A stretch of 64,000 nucleotides of DNA, from contig NZ_JANZNT010000001.1 of the NCBI RefSeq assembly GCF_025153455.1, positions 558,001 to 622,000 of the forward strand, in the 5' to 3' direction. Shown piece by piece: positions 9,048-20,098 of the stretch. The translations under genes and the position numbers were made by a program. Within the stretch, counting starts at the first letter, position 1; every line of letters starts with the position of its first letter. Source of the stretch: Sphingomonas sp. BGYR3 (GTDB lineage: Bacteria > Pseudomonadota > Alphaproteobacteria > Sphingomonadales > Sphingomonadaceae). Under the pieces are notes generated by a model that made no database searches, was not told the DNA's origin, and saw nothing but the letters and a program-made list of their open reading frames with translations.

Positions 9048-9761
9048 TCACACAAGGAACACGTCCCCGGCATGGATTGTCACGATCCCCTGATCCGGGG
9101 TTGCCAGCATCAGCGCACCGGCGGCGTCGATGCCTTTGAACAGCCCCGTTATTCGGGATCCGTCCGGCAGGTGCGTGGACAGCGCGGTCCCGACCGGATG
9201 AGCTCTGGCCAACCAGTCCGACCGTGTTTCGGCTAGATCACGATCACGCCACCGCCCCAGCCACCGGGCAAAGGTTTCCGCCAGCAGCTCGACCAGTTGC
9301 TGCGGGGCCACGTCAAATCCGGTCGCGGACAGGGCGATGGTTGCCCGATCGGTCAGCACGGGCGCATGGACCAGGTTCACGCCAAAGCCGATGACGACGG
9401 CATCGCCGGATCGCTCCATCAGGATGCCCGACAGCTTCGCCCCGTCGATCAGCAGGTCATTTGGCCATTTGATCCGCAGCCGCTCGCCCAGCAGCGCCAG
9501 GCTGCCAACTGCTTCATGCAGCGCCCCGGCGGCGACCAACGCCAGGCTGGGCGGAGAAGGATCCCACGACCGCAGCCGGACGATGGTGCTGGCATACAGG
9601 TTGCCCGGCGGCGATTGCCACGCCCTGCCCTGTCGCCCGCGCCCACCGGTCTGCCGATCAGCACGAAGCCAGGATCCCTCCGGCGCTCCCGCCCCGGCCA
9701 TGGTCAGGCAATCGGCATTGGTCGATCCCGTTTCCAGGACCGTGCGGATATCCGCCGTCAG
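9048..9761 (-). CDS. birA: Biotin--[acetyl-CoA-carboxylase] ligase, probable CTG start
   Basis: About 237 residues. Class I (no DNA-binding domain) biotin protein ligase with GGRGRQGRAW (biotinyl-5'-AMP loop) and KWPNDLLIDG. The first ATG in frame, at 9701, would remove the conserved substrate-binding segment ETGSTNAD, which is encoded just upstream. No ATG, GTG or TTG is available there; a CTG at 9761 overlaps the nuoN stop (CTGA) and restores the full N-terminus. I therefore place the start at that CTG as an inference. The enzyme attaches biotin to carboxylase carrier protein. Confidence 0.85.
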   Translation of the reverse strand: MTADIRTVLETGSTNADCLTMAGAGAPEGSWLRADRQTGGRGRQGRAWQSPPGNLYASTIVRLRSWDPSPPSLALVAAGALHEAVGSLALLGERLRIKWPNDLLIDGAKLSGILMERSGDAVVIGFGVNLVHAPVLTDRATIALSATGFDVAPQQLVELLAETFARWLGRWRDRDLAETRSDWLARAHPVGTALSTHLPDGSRITGLFKGIDAAGALMLATPDQGIVTIHAGDVFLV

Positions 9762-11209
9762 AACAGCGCCCCTGCCGCCGCGCTGGTCCAGGCGGTCAGC
9801 GCCGGCAGAGCGAACCAGCCGATGGGCGACATGGCTGCAGCGGTCACCGCGATCAAACCGCCCTCAACAGCGTCGCCGCCCCGTGCAAACTCGGGGGCCG
9901 GCTCGTCGAGATAAAGCGTCTTGACGATCTTCAGATAATAATAGGCGCCGACCACCGATCCCAGCACCGCGACGACGGCAAACGGGAACAGCCCGGCTGC
10001 CACTGCTGCGTTGAACACCGCCAGCTTCGAGAAAAAGCCAAGCAGCGGCGGGATGCCTGCCAGCGAGAACATGAAGATGGCAAGCGCGAGCGCAAGGCCC
10101 GGACGAGTGCGCGACAGGCCGGCAAGGCTGGCGATATCCTCAACCTGGCTGCCGTCCTCGCGCCGCATCTGCAGCACGACCAGGAACGACCCAAGCGTCA
10201 TTACGACATAAACGGCCATGTAGAACAGGACGGAGGCAATGCCGTCCTGCGTCCCCGCAGCCAGACCGACCAGTGCAAAGCCGATATTATTGATCGAGGA
10301 ATAGGCGAGCAGCCGCTTGATGTTCGTCTGTCCGATCGCGGCGACCGCGCCGAATAGGATCGAGGCAAGGCTGGCAAAGATCACGATCTGCCGCCACTGA
10401 TCGACAGCCGGGCCCATCGCCTCCATCGCGACGCGCAGGGCAAGCGCAACGGCCGCGACCTTGGGCGCAGAGGCGAAGAAGGCCGTAACCGGCGTCGGCG
10501 CGCCTTCGTACACGTCCGGCGTCCACATGTGGAACGGCACGGCGCTGATCTTGAACGCAAGACCGGCGAACACGAACACCAGCCCGAACAGCAGGCCAAG
10601 ACCGGCATCGGGCGCGGCATAAGCGGCAGCGATCCCGTCGAACAGGGTCGTTCCGCTGAACCCGTACACCAGTGAAATGCCGTAAAGCAGGATGCCGCTC
10701 GCCAGCGCGCCCAGCACAAAATACTTCAGGCCCGCTTCGGCCGAACGGGTATCCCGCCGCATGAAGCTGGCCAGCACATAGGCGGCAAGCGACTGCAGCT
10801 CCAGGCCGACGTAAAGGGTGATCAGGTCACCCGCAGACACCATGATGCCCATGCCGACCGCCGACAACAGGATCAGCACCGGATATTCCGGGCGAAGATT
10901 CTCGCCGGCCGTGGCCTCGAAAAACCGCGGGGCAACGACCATGGCGACCGCCGCAGCGGCATAGATCAGCACCTTGGCAAAGGCGGAAAAAGCGTCGGCG
11001 CGGATCAGGCCGTCAAACGCCTCCCCACCCGAAGACGCCGGGCCGATCAGGGCGATGCCCGCGCCGATCAGCGCAGCGACCGAAACCCACGTCACCGTCC
11101 GGGTCGCAGCCGGGCCGCCCCAGGCCGCGAACAGCATCAGGACCAGCGCGGCAATGGTCAGTACCAGCTCCGGCAGGACAAACATCAATTGGCTGGCGTA
11201 ACTCATCAA
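9758..11209 (-). CDS. nuoN: NADH-quinone oxidoreductase subunit N
   Basis: 483 residues with about 14 membrane helices. It is one of the three antiporter-like subunits of complex I, with the expected lysine-bearing helices (KYFVLGALASGILLYG; FKISAVPFHMWTPDVYEGAP; LAYSSINNIGFALVG). It is the last complex I gene of the operon. Its stop overlaps the proposed CTG start of birA, and its start overlaps the nuoM stop by 4 bp. Confidence 0.97.
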   Translation of the reverse strand: MMSYASQLMFVLPELVLTIAALVLMLFAAWGGPAATRTVTWVSVAALIGAGIALIGPASSGGEAFDGLIRADAFSAFAKVLIYAAAAVAMVVAPRFFEATAGENLRPEYPVLILLSAVGMGIMVSAGDLITLYVGLELQSLAAYVLASFMRRDTRSAEAGLKYFVLGALASGILLYGISLVYGFSGTTLFDGIAAAYAAPDAGLGLLFGLVFVFAGLAFKISAVPFHMWTPDVYEGAPTPVTAFFASAPKVAAVALALRVAMEAMGPAVDQWRQIVIFASLASILFGAVAAIGQTNIKRLLAYSSINNIGFALVGLAAGTQDGIASVLFYMAVYVVMTLGSFLVVLQMRREDGSQVEDIASLAGLSRTRPGLALALAIFMFSLAGIPPLLGFFSKLAVFNAAVAAGLFPFAVVAVLGSVVGAYYYLKIVKTLYLDEPAPEFARGGDAVEGGLIAVTAAAMSPIGWFALPALTAWTSAAAGALF

Positions 11210-12816
11210 TGCGCCCCTTCGGCGGCGGCTTCACCCGCCGACCCGTGTTCTTCATTCGATCCGTGGTGACCCTGCGCCACCTTGACCCGTTCGGCATATT
11301 CCGCGCGCCCTGCGGCGGTGCCCTGCGTCGGCTGGCTATCCCCGACCGGCGCCGAGCGGTTGACCCGCGCAAGCAGAACGGTGGTGTCCGCCCGCATCGG
11401 CGCAATAAACGGCTCGGGATAGACGCCCATCCAAAGAACGACGGCGGCGACAGGCGCCAGCAGTGCAATCTCGCGACCCGACAGGTCGCTCATGGCACGG
11501 ACATCGTCCGACTTGATCTCGCCAAACACGACGCGGCGATAGAGCCACAGCATATAAGCAGCCCCAAGGATGATGCCGGTGGTGCAGATCAGCGTAATGG
11601 TGGTCGAAATCTGGTACGTGCCGGCCAGGCTCAAGAACTCGCCGACAAAGCCGCTGGTCCCCGGCAGGCCGATGGACGCCATGGTGAACAGCAGGAACAG
11701 CAGCGCATAGCGCGGCATGTTGATGGCCAGGCCGCCATAGCGCGCAATCTCCCGCGTATGCAGCCGGTCATAGATCACGCCGACGCACAGGAACAGCGCG
11801 CCCGACACCAGACCGTGCGAGAGCATGACGATCATCGCGCCCTCGATCCCCTGCTGGTTGAACGCGAACAGGCCGATGGTCACGATCGCCATGTGCGCGA
11901 CCGAGGAATAGGCGATCAGCTTCTTCATGTCGCTCTGCACCAGCGCGACCAGCGACGTGTAGACGACCGCCACCGCCGACAGAGCGAGGACGAGCCAGGC
12001 AAGCTGTGCTGTCGCCTCGGGGAACATCGGCAGGCTGAACCGCAGGAACCCGTATCCGCCCAGCTTCAGCAGCACGCCGGCCAGGATCACCGATCCGGCG
12101 GTCGGTGCCTGAACGTGCGCATCCGGCAGCCAGGTGTGCACCGGCCACATCGGCATCTTCACCGCGAACGAGGCAAAGAACGCCAGCCACAACCAGGTCT
12201 GCACCTCTGCCGGAAAGTTGTAGTTCATCAGATCCGGGATGCTCGACGTGCCGGCCGTGCCGATCATGTAGATCATGGCGATCAGCATCAGCAGCGAGCC
12301 GAGCAGCGTGTAGAGGAAGAACTTGTAGCTGGCGTAAATGCGGTTGGCACCGCCCCAGATGCCGATGATCAAATACATCGGGATCAGGCCGGCTTCGAAG
12401 AAGATGTAGAACAGGAGCAGGTCCTGCGCGGCAAAGGTGCCGATCATCAGCACTTCGGTCGCCAGGAACGCGGCCATATATTCCGGCACGCGCTTCTGCA
12501 CCGCTTCCCAGCTGGCCCCGATGCAGATCGGCATCAGGAACACGCTGAGCATGATCAGCATCAGGGCAAAGCCGTCAATGCCGAGCGCCCAGTTGAACTG
12601 GCCAAAGATCGCGGAGCTTTCCTGAAACTGCCACTGTGCGCCGCCAACGTCGTAATTGGCCCACAACAGGCAACCGAGCGCGAAGTCGATCAGCGTCGCG
12701 ACCAGCGCGATCATGCGGGCGCGCGGTGCGTCCGCGAACAGGCACGCCACCGCCGCCAATGCGGGCACGGCAAGCATGATCGAAAGGATTGGAAAACCGT
12801 TCATTGCCCCCATCAA
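11206..12816 (-). CDS. nuoM: NADH-quinone oxidoreductase subunit M
   Basis: 536 residues, polytopic antiporter-like complex I subunit. Diagnostic pieces are [27 protein letters not shown] and [10 protein letters not shown]. The last ~60 residues are an unusual polar tail rich in Ala, Glu, Gly and His (ending with [13 protein letters not shown]), extending beyond the last helix; this tail is not needed for proton pumping in characterised enzymes. Start and stop both overlap their neighbours by 4 bp. Confidence 0.97.
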   Translation of the reverse strand: MMGAMNGFPILSIMLAVPALAAVACLFADAPRARMIALVATLIDFALGCLLWANYDVGGAQWQFQESSAIFGQFNWALGIDGFALMLIMLSVFLMPICIGASWEAVQKRVPEYMAAFLATEVLMIGTFAAQDLLLFYIFFEAGLIPMYLIIGIWGGANRIYASYKFFLYTLLGSLLMLIAMIYMIGTAGTSSIPDLMNYNFPAEVQTWLWLAFFASFAVKMPMWPVHTWLPDAHVQAPTAGSVILAGVLLKLGGYGFLRFSLPMFPEATAQLAWLVLALSAVAVVYTSLVALVQSDMKKLIAYSSVAHMAIVTIGLFAFNQQGIEGAMIVMLSHGLVSGALFLCVGVIYDRLHTREIARYGGLAINMPRYALLFLLFTMASIGLPGTSGFVGEFLSLAGTYQISTTITLICTTGIILGAAYMLWLYRRVVFGEIKSDDVRAMSDLSGREIALLAPVAAVVLWMGVYPEPFIAPMRADTTVLLARVNRSAPVGDSQPTQGTAAGRAEYAERVKVAQGHHGSNEEHGSAGEAAAEGAH

Positions 12817-14861
12817 CCCGCAATGGCCCAGGTGACGGCGGCGGTCAGGCCGATCAGCATCACAAAGGCATAGCTGTAGAGATAGCCCGATTGCACCCGC
12901 GCCGCGACGCGACTGCCCAGCGCCACGACCGCTGCCGACCCATTGGGGCCGAACCGGTCGATGGTGCCTTCATCGCCCGCCTTCCAGAACAACCGGCCAA
13001 AGGCCATCGCCGGACGGACGAACAACAGGTCATAGAGCTGATCGAAATACCATTTGTTCATCAGGAAGCGATGCAGGATGCGCAGTTCGCCCGCAACCGC
13101 TGCCGAGGTGCGCGGCCGCAGGATATAGGTGTAGAACGCTACCGCCAGGCCGATGAGCATCACGATGCTGGCCGCCAGCTTCACGAACAACGGCACTTCA
13201 TGCATCGCATGGGCAAGGCTGGCATCAAAGAAGATCGCGCCCTTCCAGAATGCTTCGGCATGGCCCGCTTCAAGGAAGAAGGGGAAGAAGACGAACCCGG
13301 CAGCCACCGCGCCGACGCTGAGCAGCGCGAGCGGGACCAGCATCGGCCATGGGCTTTCGTGCGGATGATAGCCACCGGTGCCTTCCGCAATCTGGCTGGC
13401 ATGGTTGGGCACCGCATGATGATGGCCATGGCCGTGATCGTCGACATGATCGTCATGGCCATGGGCGTCATGAATCGCGTGCTGGATATGCTCCGACGCG
13501 GCCCAGCGCGGCTTGCCCCAGAAGGTCAGGAACATCAGGCGCCAGCTGTAGAAGCTGGTCAGCAGCGCGGCCAACGTGCCGACCCAGAAGGCGCCGACAC
13601 CCGTGCCCGACGCATAGGCCGCCTCAAGGATCGCGTCCTTCGAATGGAAACCGGCAAAGCCGCCAATGCCGTAAATGCCAACGCCGGTGATCGCCAGCGT
13701 ACCCATCATCATCGCCCAGAAGGTGACCGGGATTTCACGCCGCAGGCCACCGTAAAAGCGCATATCCTGTTCATGGTGCATCGCGTGGATCACCGAACCC
13801 GCGCCCAGGAACAACAGCGCCTTGAAGAAGGCGTGGGTGAACAGGTGGAACATCGCCGCGCCATAGGCGCCGACGCCAGCGGCAAAAAACATGTAGCCGA
13901 GCTGCGAACAGGTCGAATAGGCGATGACGCGCTTGATATCGGTCTGCACCGTGCCGATCGTCGCGGCAAAGATGCAGGTCGCGGCACCAACCGACATCAC
14001 GACATACAGCGCGGTCTGGCTAGCCTCGAACATCGGGGACAGGCGGCACACCATGAAAACACCGGCCGTCACCATGGTGGCAGCGTGGATCAGCGCGGAA
14101 ACGGGGGTCGGCCCCTCCATCGCGTCCGGCAGCCAGGTGTGTAGGCCAAGCTGCGCCGACTTGCCCATCGCGCCGACGAACAGCAGCAGGCAAAGGACCG
14201 TCATCGTATCGACGCGATAGCCAAGAAAACCGATGGTCGAACCAGCATGGTCGGGCACCGTCGCCAGGATTTCCGGGATGGAAACCGTGCCGAACACCAG
14301 AAAAGTGCCGAAGATACCAAGCATGAAGCCAAGGTCACCGACGCGATTGACGACGAACGCCTTGATCGCAGCAGCATTGGCGCTGGGTTTGCGGAACCAG
14401 AAACCGATCAGCAGATAGGACGCAAGGCCCACCCCTTCCCAGCCGAAGAACATCTGAACCAGATTGTCGGCCGTCACCAGCATCAGCATGGCAAAGGTGA
14501 ATAGCGACAGATAGGCGAAGAACCGCGGCTGATCGGGGTCCTCCTCCATATAGCTCCAGCTATACAGGTGGACGAGCGCAGACACGCTGGTGATGACCAC
14601 CAGCATGACAGCGGTCAGCGAATCGACCCGCAGCGCCCATTCGAACGTCAGGTCGCCCGATGCGACCCAGGTCAGCACGGGATAGACGTGCGCTGCCTGC
14701 GTTCCCGTCAGGAAATCGATGAATATCGGCCAGCTCAAGCCAGCGGCGATGAACAGCCCGGCGGTGGTCAGCACCTTGGGCAGCGTGGTCCCGAACGACT
14801 TGTTCGACAGGCCCGCGACAATGGATGCCAGCAACGGCAGGAATACGATGGCGTAGATCAC
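12813..14861 (-). CDS. nuoL: NADH-quinone oxidoreductase subunit L
   Basis: 682 residues, the largest antiporter-like membrane subunit, carrying the lateral helix at its C-terminus. Motifs include [41 protein letters not shown] (split here for recognition: [19 protein letters not shown]) and [12 protein letters not shown]. Between two late helices is a histidine-rich loop ([16 protein letters not shown], about residue 470), which might bind metal. The nuoK stop lies 7 bp upstream. Confidence 0.97.
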   Translation of the reverse strand: MIYAIVFLPLLASIVAGLSNKSFGTTLPKVLTTAGLFIAAGLSWPIFIDFLTGTQAAHVYPVLTWVASGDLTFEWALRVDSLTAVMLVVITSVSALVHLYSWSYMEEDPDQPRFFAYLSLFTFAMLMLVTADNLVQMFFGWEGVGLASYLLIGFWFRKPSANAAAIKAFVVNRVGDLGFMLGIFGTFLVFGTVSIPEILATVPDHAGSTIGFLGYRVDTMTVLCLLLFVGAMGKSAQLGLHTWLPDAMEGPTPVSALIHAATMVTAGVFMVCRLSPMFEASQTALYVVMSVGAATCIFAATIGTVQTDIKRVIAYSTCSQLGYMFFAAGVGAYGAAMFHLFTHAFFKALLFLGAGSVIHAMHHEQDMRFYGGLRREIPVTFWAMMMGTLAITGVGIYGIGGFAGFHSKDAILEAAYASGTGVGAFWVGTLAALLTSFYSWRLMFLTFWGKPRWAASEHIQHAIHDAHGHDDHVDDHGHGHHHAVPNHASQIAEGTGGYHPHESPWPMLVPLALLSVGAVAAGFVFFPFFLEAGHAEAFWKGAIFFDASLAHAMHEVPLFVKLAASIVMLIGLAVAFYTYILRPRTSAAVAGELRILHRFLMNKWYFDQLYDLLFVRPAMAFGRLFWKAGDEGTIDRFGPNGSAAVVALGSRVAARVQSGYLYSYAFVMLIGLTAAVTWAIAG

Positions 14862-14868
14862 CAGATGA

Positions 14869-15174
14869 TCACCCCTTCATCCGGTTGACGTCTTCGACCG
14901 AGATCGTACCCCGGCCACGGAAATAGATGACCAGGATCGCCAGCCCGATCGCTGCCTCGCCAGCGGCGACGGTCAGCACGAACATGGCAAACACCTGTCC
15001 CACCAGATCGCCCAGAAAGGCGGAAAAGGCGACCAGGTTGAGGTTCACCGCAAGCAGGATCAATTCGATCGCCATCAGGATGACGATCAGGTTCTTGCGG
15101 TTGACGAAGATGCCCAGCACGCCAAGCGTGAACAGGATCGCCGATACGACGAGATAGTGCGTCAGGCCGATCAC
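14869..15174 (-). CDS. nuoK: NADH-quinone oxidoreductase subunit K
   Basis: 101 residues with three membrane helices, the usual size. The conserved membrane glutamates lie in [11 protein letters not shown] and [11 protein letters not shown]. The start is GTG at 15174, overlapping the nuoJ stop by 4 bp (GTGA); a longer open frame upstream lies in nuoJ and is not used. Confidence 0.96.
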   Translation of the reverse strand: MIGLTHYLVVSAILFTLGVLGIFVNRKNLIVILMAIELILLAVNLNLVAFSAFLGDLVGQVFAMFVLTVAAGEAAIGLAILVIYFRGRGTISVEDVNRMKG

Positions 15175-15782
15175 AGTTGAACCCCCTGCCCCACGGGCTG
15201 ATTGACCAGGCGCGTTGCGTCCTTCTGACGCCGGGCGACCTGCGCTGCCACATTCTGCTTGAACACGCCGGTGCGCTGGCGATGCGTCAGCACGATGGCG
15301 CCGATCATCGCGACCAGCAGGACCAGCCCCGCCGCCTCGAACGCGAACAGATAGCGCGAATAGAGCAGCCGACCGATCGCCTCGATATTGCTGACCGACG
15401 GATCGATGGGCGCCAGCCGGCCCGAAAGGTCGATCTTGCCCGCGCTCCACGCGCCGATGGCGATCATGATTTCCGCGGCCAGCGCAACCGCCAGCGTCAT
15501 GCCAATCCAGAAATAGCGGACGACCCCGGCGCGCAGCTCCGTAAAGTCAATGTCCAGCATCATCACGACGAACAGGAACAGCACGGCGACGGCACCGACA
15601 TAAACGATGACCAGCAGCATCGCGATGAATTCCGCCCCCACCAGCACCATGAGGCCGGCGGCGTTGAAAAACGCCAGAATCAGCCACAGGACCGAATAAA
15701 CGGGGTTGCGGGACGCGATGGTCATCGCGCCCGAAATCAGCACGATGGCCGCAAACAGATAAAAGGCGATGGCTTGGATCAC
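15171..15782 (-). CDS. nuoJ: NADH-quinone oxidoreductase subunit J
   Basis: 203 residues, five membrane helices and a polar C-terminal tail. The conserved pi-bulge helix region appears as [20 protein letters not shown]. It forms part of the membrane arm near the quinone end of complex I. It is separated from nuoI by 121 bp, the largest gap inside the nuo operon; that gap holds a repeat-like hairpin. The start is ATG 15782. Confidence 0.97.
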   Translation of the reverse strand: MIQAIAFYLFAAIVLISGAMTIASRNPVYSVLWLILAFFNAAGLMVLVGAEFIAMLLVIVYVGAVAVLFLFVVMMLDIDFTELRAGVVRYFWIGMTLAVALAAEIMIAIGAWSAGKIDLSGRLAPIDPSVSNIEAIGRLLYSRYLFAFEAAGLVLLVAMIGAIVLTHRQRTGVFKQNVAAQVARRQKDATRLVNQPVGQGVQL

Positions 15783-15805
15783 GGCTGAAACTCATTCCCC
15801 CGTTC

Positions 15806-15827
15806 GTCGCGAGCGAAGTCGAGCGAC
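15806..15827. repeat. REP-like hairpin in the nuoI-nuoJ gap
   Basis: GTCGC (15806-15810) and GCGAC (15823-15827) flank GAGCGAAGTCGA, forming a small stem-loop. The sequence GAGCGAAGTCGAG resembles short dispersed intergenic repeats I know from sphingomonad genomes, but copy number cannot be assessed here. It lies in a 121-bp gap that splits the otherwise overlapping nuo genes. Confidence 0.45.
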
Positions 15828-15903
15828 GTGATCGTTGACACAGAAGTCTCGACGATGCCCTGCGCGGTCTGCGGGGCACCGTCGAATGCGGTTGGCGCGC
15901 CCA

Positions 15904-16389
15904 TTAACGATAGGGCGCATCGGCGGCAAGGTTCGCCGCAATCGCGCGTTCCCATTTGTCGCCATTTTCCAGAAGTTTTTCCTTCTGGTAGATCAGTTCC
16001 TCGCGTGTTTCCGTCGAAAACTCGAAATTCGGGCCTTCGACAATCGCGTCCACAGGGCAGGCTTCCTGACACAGGCCGCAATAGATGCACTTGGTCATGT
16101 CGATGTCGTACCGCGTGGTGCGGCGGCTGCCATCGTCGCGCGGTTCGGCCTCGATCGTAATCGCAAGCGCCGGACAGATCGCCTCGCACAGCTTGCACGC
16201 GATGCAGCGTTCCTCCCCGTTGGGATAGCGACGCAGCGCGTGCTCGCCGCGGAAACGCGGGCTGATCGGGTTCTTTTCGAACGGATAGTTGATCGTCGCC
16301 TTGGGCTTGAAGAAGTACTTCAGCGTCAGGGCGTGCGCCTTCACGAACTCCCAGAGGGTGAAGGATTTGAGGGTCTGTGCGACGCTCAT
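15904..16389 (-). CDS. nuoI: NADH-quinone oxidoreductase subunit I
   Basis: 161 residues. Two ferredoxin-type [4Fe-4S] motifs are visible, [12 protein letters not shown] and [12 protein letters not shown], which hold clusters N6a and N6b. The subunit sits in the connecting part of complex I and passes electrons towards NuoB. Length and motifs are normal. The start overlaps the nuoH stop by 4 bp. Confidence 0.97.
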   Translation of the reverse strand: MSVAQTLKSFTLWEFVKAHALTLKYFFKPKATINYPFEKNPISPRFRGEHALRRYPNGEERCIACKLCEAICPALAITIEAEPRDDGSRRTTRYDIDMTKCIYCGLCQEACPVDAIVEGPNFEFSTETREELIYQKEKLLENGDKWERAIAANLAADAPYR

Positions 16390-17444
16390 GCGGGAACTCC
16401 AACCCGGTCCAGCATCAGATAGCCGGAGACAAGGAACACAAAGACGAGGCTGAGCGGCAGGAAGATTTTCCAGCCCAGCCGCATCAGCTGGTCATAGCGA
16501 TAGCGCGGCACCGTCGCCTTCACCCAGCTGAACAGGAAGAAGAAGAACAGGATCTTGGCAAACAGCCAGATGATGCCCGGAATATCGAACCACGGGATCA
16601 GGTCGATGTTCAGCGGCGGCAGATAGCCGCCCCAGAACAAGATGGCGTTCAGCGCGCACATCAGGATCACATTGGCATATTCGCCCAGCCAGTAGAGCGC
16701 GAACGCCATGGACGAATATTCGGTCTGATATCCCGCGACCAGCTCGCTCTCCGCCTCGGTCAAGTCGAACGGCGCGCGCTGCGTTTCGGCCAGCGAGGAG
16801 ATGAAGAACACCACCGCCATCGGGAACAACAGCGGATTGAGGCCATAGGCGTTGATGACGCCCAGTACATGCCCCTGCTGATTGCCGACAATCTCCGACA
16901 GGTTGAAGCTGCCGGTCCACAGCACCACCGCGATCAGAACGAAGCCGATGGAGACTTCATAACTGACCATCTGCGCCGCGGCGCGAATAGCGGAATAGAA
17001 GGGATATTTGGAGTTGGATGCCCATCCGGCCAGAATGATGCCATACACGCCCAGCGACGATGCGGCCAAGATGTAGAGCAGGCCGACATTGATGTCGGAC
17101 AGGACAACGCCGACGTCGAACGGCACCACCGCCCATACGATCAGCGCGACCGTGAAGGTGATGATCGGGGCAAGCAGGAACAGCCCCTTGTTCGCGCCGG
17201 TCGGGATGATGGTTTCCTGCAGGAACACCTTCAAACCGTCAGCGAACGACTGAAGCAGGCCCAGCGGGCCGACCACGTTCGGCCCACGGCGCAACGCCAT
17301 CGACGCCCAGATCTTGCGATCGGCATAGATGATCAGCGCCACCGCCAGCATGACGGGAAACGCAATCAGCAGGATGCCTGCGATGGTCGCAGTGAACCAA
17401 GCGGCCTCGTAATTCAGGCCGAGCGACTGGAAAAACTCGGTCAT
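16386..17444 (-). CDS. nuoH: NADH-quinone oxidoreductase subunit H
   Basis: 352 residues, about eight helices; forms much of the quinone chamber. Recognised from [40 protein letters not shown] and the acidic loop [13 protein letters not shown]. The start is ATG 17444, overlapping the nuoG stop by 4 bp; the frame continuing 16 codons upstream lies inside nuoG. Confidence 0.97.
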   Translation of the reverse strand: MTEFFQSLGLNYEAAWFTATIAGILLIAFPVMLAVALIIYADRKIWASMALRRGPNVVGPLGLLQSFADGLKVFLQETIIPTGANKGLFLLAPIITFTVALIVWAVVPFDVGVVLSDINVGLLYILAASSLGVYGIILAGWASNSKYPFYSAIRAAAQMVSYEVSIGFVLIAVVLWTGSFNLSEIVGNQQGHVLGVINAYGLNPLLFPMAVVFFISSLAETQRAPFDLTEAESELVAGYQTEYSSMAFALYWLGEYANVILMCALNAILFWGGYLPPLNIDLIPWFDIPGIIWLFAKILFFFFLFSWVKATVPRYRYDQLMRLGWKIFLPLSLVFVFLVSGYLMLDRVGVPA

Positions 17445-19444
17445 TCCGCCGCCTCCGCAAAATCCTGGCCGTGGACCAGTTCGGCCGAGCAACGCTGCAT
17501 CGTCGGGCTGGCCCGGCAGATCGCATTGGTCAGGTAGAAATCGGCGACGGGATAGGTCACTTCCCCGCTTGCCTCAGCGGGCAGCGACGGCGGGCTCCAG
17601 TCATAGCCGACAAGCCCTTCCTCGCCCAGCGCGGGCACTTCGGCGATCATTGCAGACCGCAGCCCGTCAAAGCTGTCGAACGGCAGGGTATGGCCCAGCA
17701 CATCGGACAGGGCGCGGAAAATCGCCCAGTCGTCGCGTGCATCGCCTGGCGGGAACACGGCGCGGTCGCCGCGCTGAACGCGCCCCTCCAGGTTCACATA
17801 GGTGCCGGGCTTTTCGGCATAGCTGGCGGCGGGCAGGACGACATCGGCCCGCGCCGCGCCCTTGTCGCCGTGATGGCCGACATACACCTTGAAGCTGTCG
17901 GCAAAGGCGGTGAAATCCACCTCGTCCGCGCCAAGGAAGAAGGCCAGCTTCGGCTTGGCCGCAACGATATCGGCAATGCCGCCCGTCTGTGCATAGCCCA
18001 GCATCAGCGCGCCCATGCGGGCAGCGGCGGTATGCACAACGTTGAAGCCGTTCCAGCCATCGCGAACGAATTTGCCGTCGCTGGCCAGCTTGAGCGCTGC
18101 GCCATGGCCGTTCTTCAGCGCGCCGGGGCCGACAATCACTGCCGGACGCTCGGCACCATCCACCGCCTCTGCGACATTTGCCGGCAGCTTGCCGAGCAGG
18201 CCCAGATCATTGCCCAGCCATTCGACCGGATAGGTCAGATCGACCTGCGGCCCGATCGCGAACACCTTTGCCCCGCGCTTGCGCACCGCCTTGCGAATCC
18301 GGGTGTTGATCAGCGGCGCTTCCCAGCGAAGGTTGCTACCGACGATCAGGATGACGTCCGCCGTCTCGATGCCCGCAATGGTCGAATTGAACGCCACCGC
18401 GCCCAGGCTGGTGACGTCATAGGCCATGCCCGTCTGACGCCCCTCAAGCAGCGAGGAGCCCATCGCCTGAACCAGCTTCTTCGCCGCAAACATGGTTTCG
18501 CAGTCGAGCAGGTCGCCCGCGATCGCCGCGACGCTGGACCCTGCTTCAACCGCCTTGATCGCGGCGAATGCTTCTGCCCAGCTTGCCGGCTGCAGCTTGC
18601 CGTCCTTACGGACGAACGGCCGGTCAAGGCGGCGATGCGCCAGCCCGTCAACGGCGTGGCGCGTCTTGTCGTGCGCCCATTCCTCGTTCACGTCCTCATT
18701 GATCCGGGGCAGCGCGCGCAGCACCGCCCGCCCGCGGCTGTCCAGCCGGATATTGGTGCCAACCGCGTCCATGACGTCGATCGCCATGGTCTTTTTCAGC
18801 TCCCATGGCCGCGCCTCGAACGCATAGGGGCGACTGGTCAGCGCGCCCACGGGGCACAGATCGACGACATTGCCCGACAGTTCGGACGTAACCGCCTTTT
18901 CCAGATAGCTGGTGATCTGCATGTTTTCGCCGCGATAGATCGCGCCGATTTCCTCGACGCCCGCGACTTCCTCGGAAAAGCGGACGCAGCGGGTGCAATG
19001 GATGCAGCGGGTCATCACCGTCTTGACGATGGGACCCATATATTTCTCGGTCACCGCCCGCTTGTTTTCGGCATAGCGGCTCTGCCCCTTGCCATAGGCG
19101 ACGGACTGGTCCTGCAGGTCGCACTCGCCGCCCTGATCGCAGATCGGGCAATCGAGCGGGTGGTTGATCAGCAGGAACTCCATCACGCCTTCGCGCGCGG
19201 CCTTGACCATCGGGCTGTCGGTGCGGATTTCCTGTCCCTCACCCGCCGGCAGGGCGCATGACGCCTGCGGCTTGGGCGGCCCGGGCTTCACCTCGACAAG
19301 GCACATCCGGCAATTGCCCGCGATGCTCAGCCGTTCATGATAGCAGAAGCGCGGGATTTCCTTGCCCGCGGCCTCGCACGCCTGGAGCACGGTTGCCCCC
19401 TGCGGCACTTCCACTTCGATACCATCTACAGTCAGCTTAGGCAT
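17441..19444 (-). CDS. nuoG: NADH-quinone oxidoreductase subunit G
   Basis: 667 residues. An N-terminal [2Fe-2S] domain ([19 protein letters not shown], with a further Cys at ~63) is followed by a His-Cys3 [4Fe-4S] site ([18 protein letters not shown]) and a second [4Fe-4S] motif ([10 protein letters not shown]), then a molybdopterin-oxidoreductase-like domain without cofactor function. It carries clusters N1b, N5 and N4. The start lies 3 bp after the stop of the upstream 216-residue gene. Confidence 0.97.
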   Translation of the reverse strand: MPKLTVDGIEVEVPQGATVLQACEAAGKEIPRFCYHERLSIAGNCRMCLVEVKPGPPKPQASCALPAGEGQEIRTDSPMVKAAREGVMEFLLINHPLDCPICDQGGECDLQDQSVAYGKGQSRYAENKRAVTEKYMGPIVKTVMTRCIHCTRCVRFSEEVAGVEEIGAIYRGENMQITSYLEKAVTSELSGNVVDLCPVGALTSRPYAFEARPWELKKTMAIDVMDAVGTNIRLDSRGRAVLRALPRINEDVNEEWAHDKTRHAVDGLAHRRLDRPFVRKDGKLQPASWAEAFAAIKAVEAGSSVAAIAGDLLDCETMFAAKKLVQAMGSSLLEGRQTGMAYDVTSLGAVAFNSTIAGIETADVILIVGSNLRWEAPLINTRIRKAVRKRGAKVFAIGPQVDLTYPVEWLGNDLGLLGKLPANVAEAVDGAERPAVIVGPGALKNGHGAALKLASDGKFVRDGWNGFNVVHTAAARMGALMLGYAQTGGIADIVAAKPKLAFFLGADEVDFTAFADSFKVYVGHHGDKGAARADVVLPAASYAEKPGTYVNLEGRVQRGDRAVFPPGDARDDWAIFRALSDVLGHTLPFDSFDGLRSAMIAEVPALGEEGLVGYDWSPPSLPAEASGEVTYPVADFYLTNAICRASPTMQRCSAELVHGQDFAEAAE

Positions 19445-19447
19445 GGC

Positions 19448-20098
19448 TTACTTCTTCTCCGCCGCATCGGCGCTGCGAAACGCGGCCGTGGCCAGCATTG
19501 ATCGCAATCCCGAAACGGACGTTTCCACCCGGGTCGCCGGGCTCGAACAGCGCGTCATGGCGAAATTCAGCTTGGCGGCGGCTGCACTTTCCGCCGGAGT
19601 TTCGATTTCCGTCCCGAACAGCGCGGCGACCTCATCGGGCACGGAGCGAACCACGCAAACCGCAATCGCATCCGACGGGCTGAACGAAGCCACGGCAGGC
19701 AGCGCGGCCGCCCGGGCCAGGCGGACATTCACCGCGACCGGGCTGGATTCCAGCAATTGTTCGGCCATCGCACCCGCACCGAGCAAATTAGCCGCCCGCA
19801 ACCGCCCACGGCGAGCCGTCCGGCAGGCATCCATGTTCGATTCCACCAGCTGCGCCATGCCCGACGCATAGCTTTTGCTACGGAAATCCTGGCGAAGGGT
19901 CGCAGCCGCCTTTTCCGGACTGCGCCGAGCAACACAGGTACCGAATTCGAAAATCCGGCGACGGCCGCGATCCATCGTCGCCCGTTCATCCTGACCATCG
20001 CTGACCGGATCGGGCCAGGTTGCAGGACGTGCATCCGTCCGCAGCGGCGGTGAAGCCTGCTGCTGGACAGCGGCCAACAGAAGAAGCGCGGCGATCAC
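19448..20098 (-). CDS. Unknown secreted-type protein inserted between nuoF and nuoG
   Basis: 216 residues. The N-terminus [17 protein letters not shown] looks like a short signal peptide. The mature part contains three or four cysteines ([34 protein letters not shown]), which could form disulfides. No known domain is recognised. The start is a GTG overlapping the nuoF stop by 4 bp, and the stop lies 3 bp from nuoG, so it is fully embedded in the operon and translationally coupled. It may be a periplasmic passenger or an accessory factor; nothing in the sequence decides this. Confidence 0.72.
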   Translation of the reverse strand: MIAALLLLAAVQQQASPPLRTDARPATWPDPVSDGQDERATMDRGRRRIFEFGTCVARRSPEKAAATLRQDFRSKSYASGMAQLVESNMDACRTARRGRLRAANLLGAGAMAEQLLESSPVAVNVRLARAAALPAVASFSPSDAIAVCVVRSVPDEVAALFGTEIETPAESAAAAKLNFAMTRCSSPATRVETSVSGLRSMLATAAFRSADAAEKK

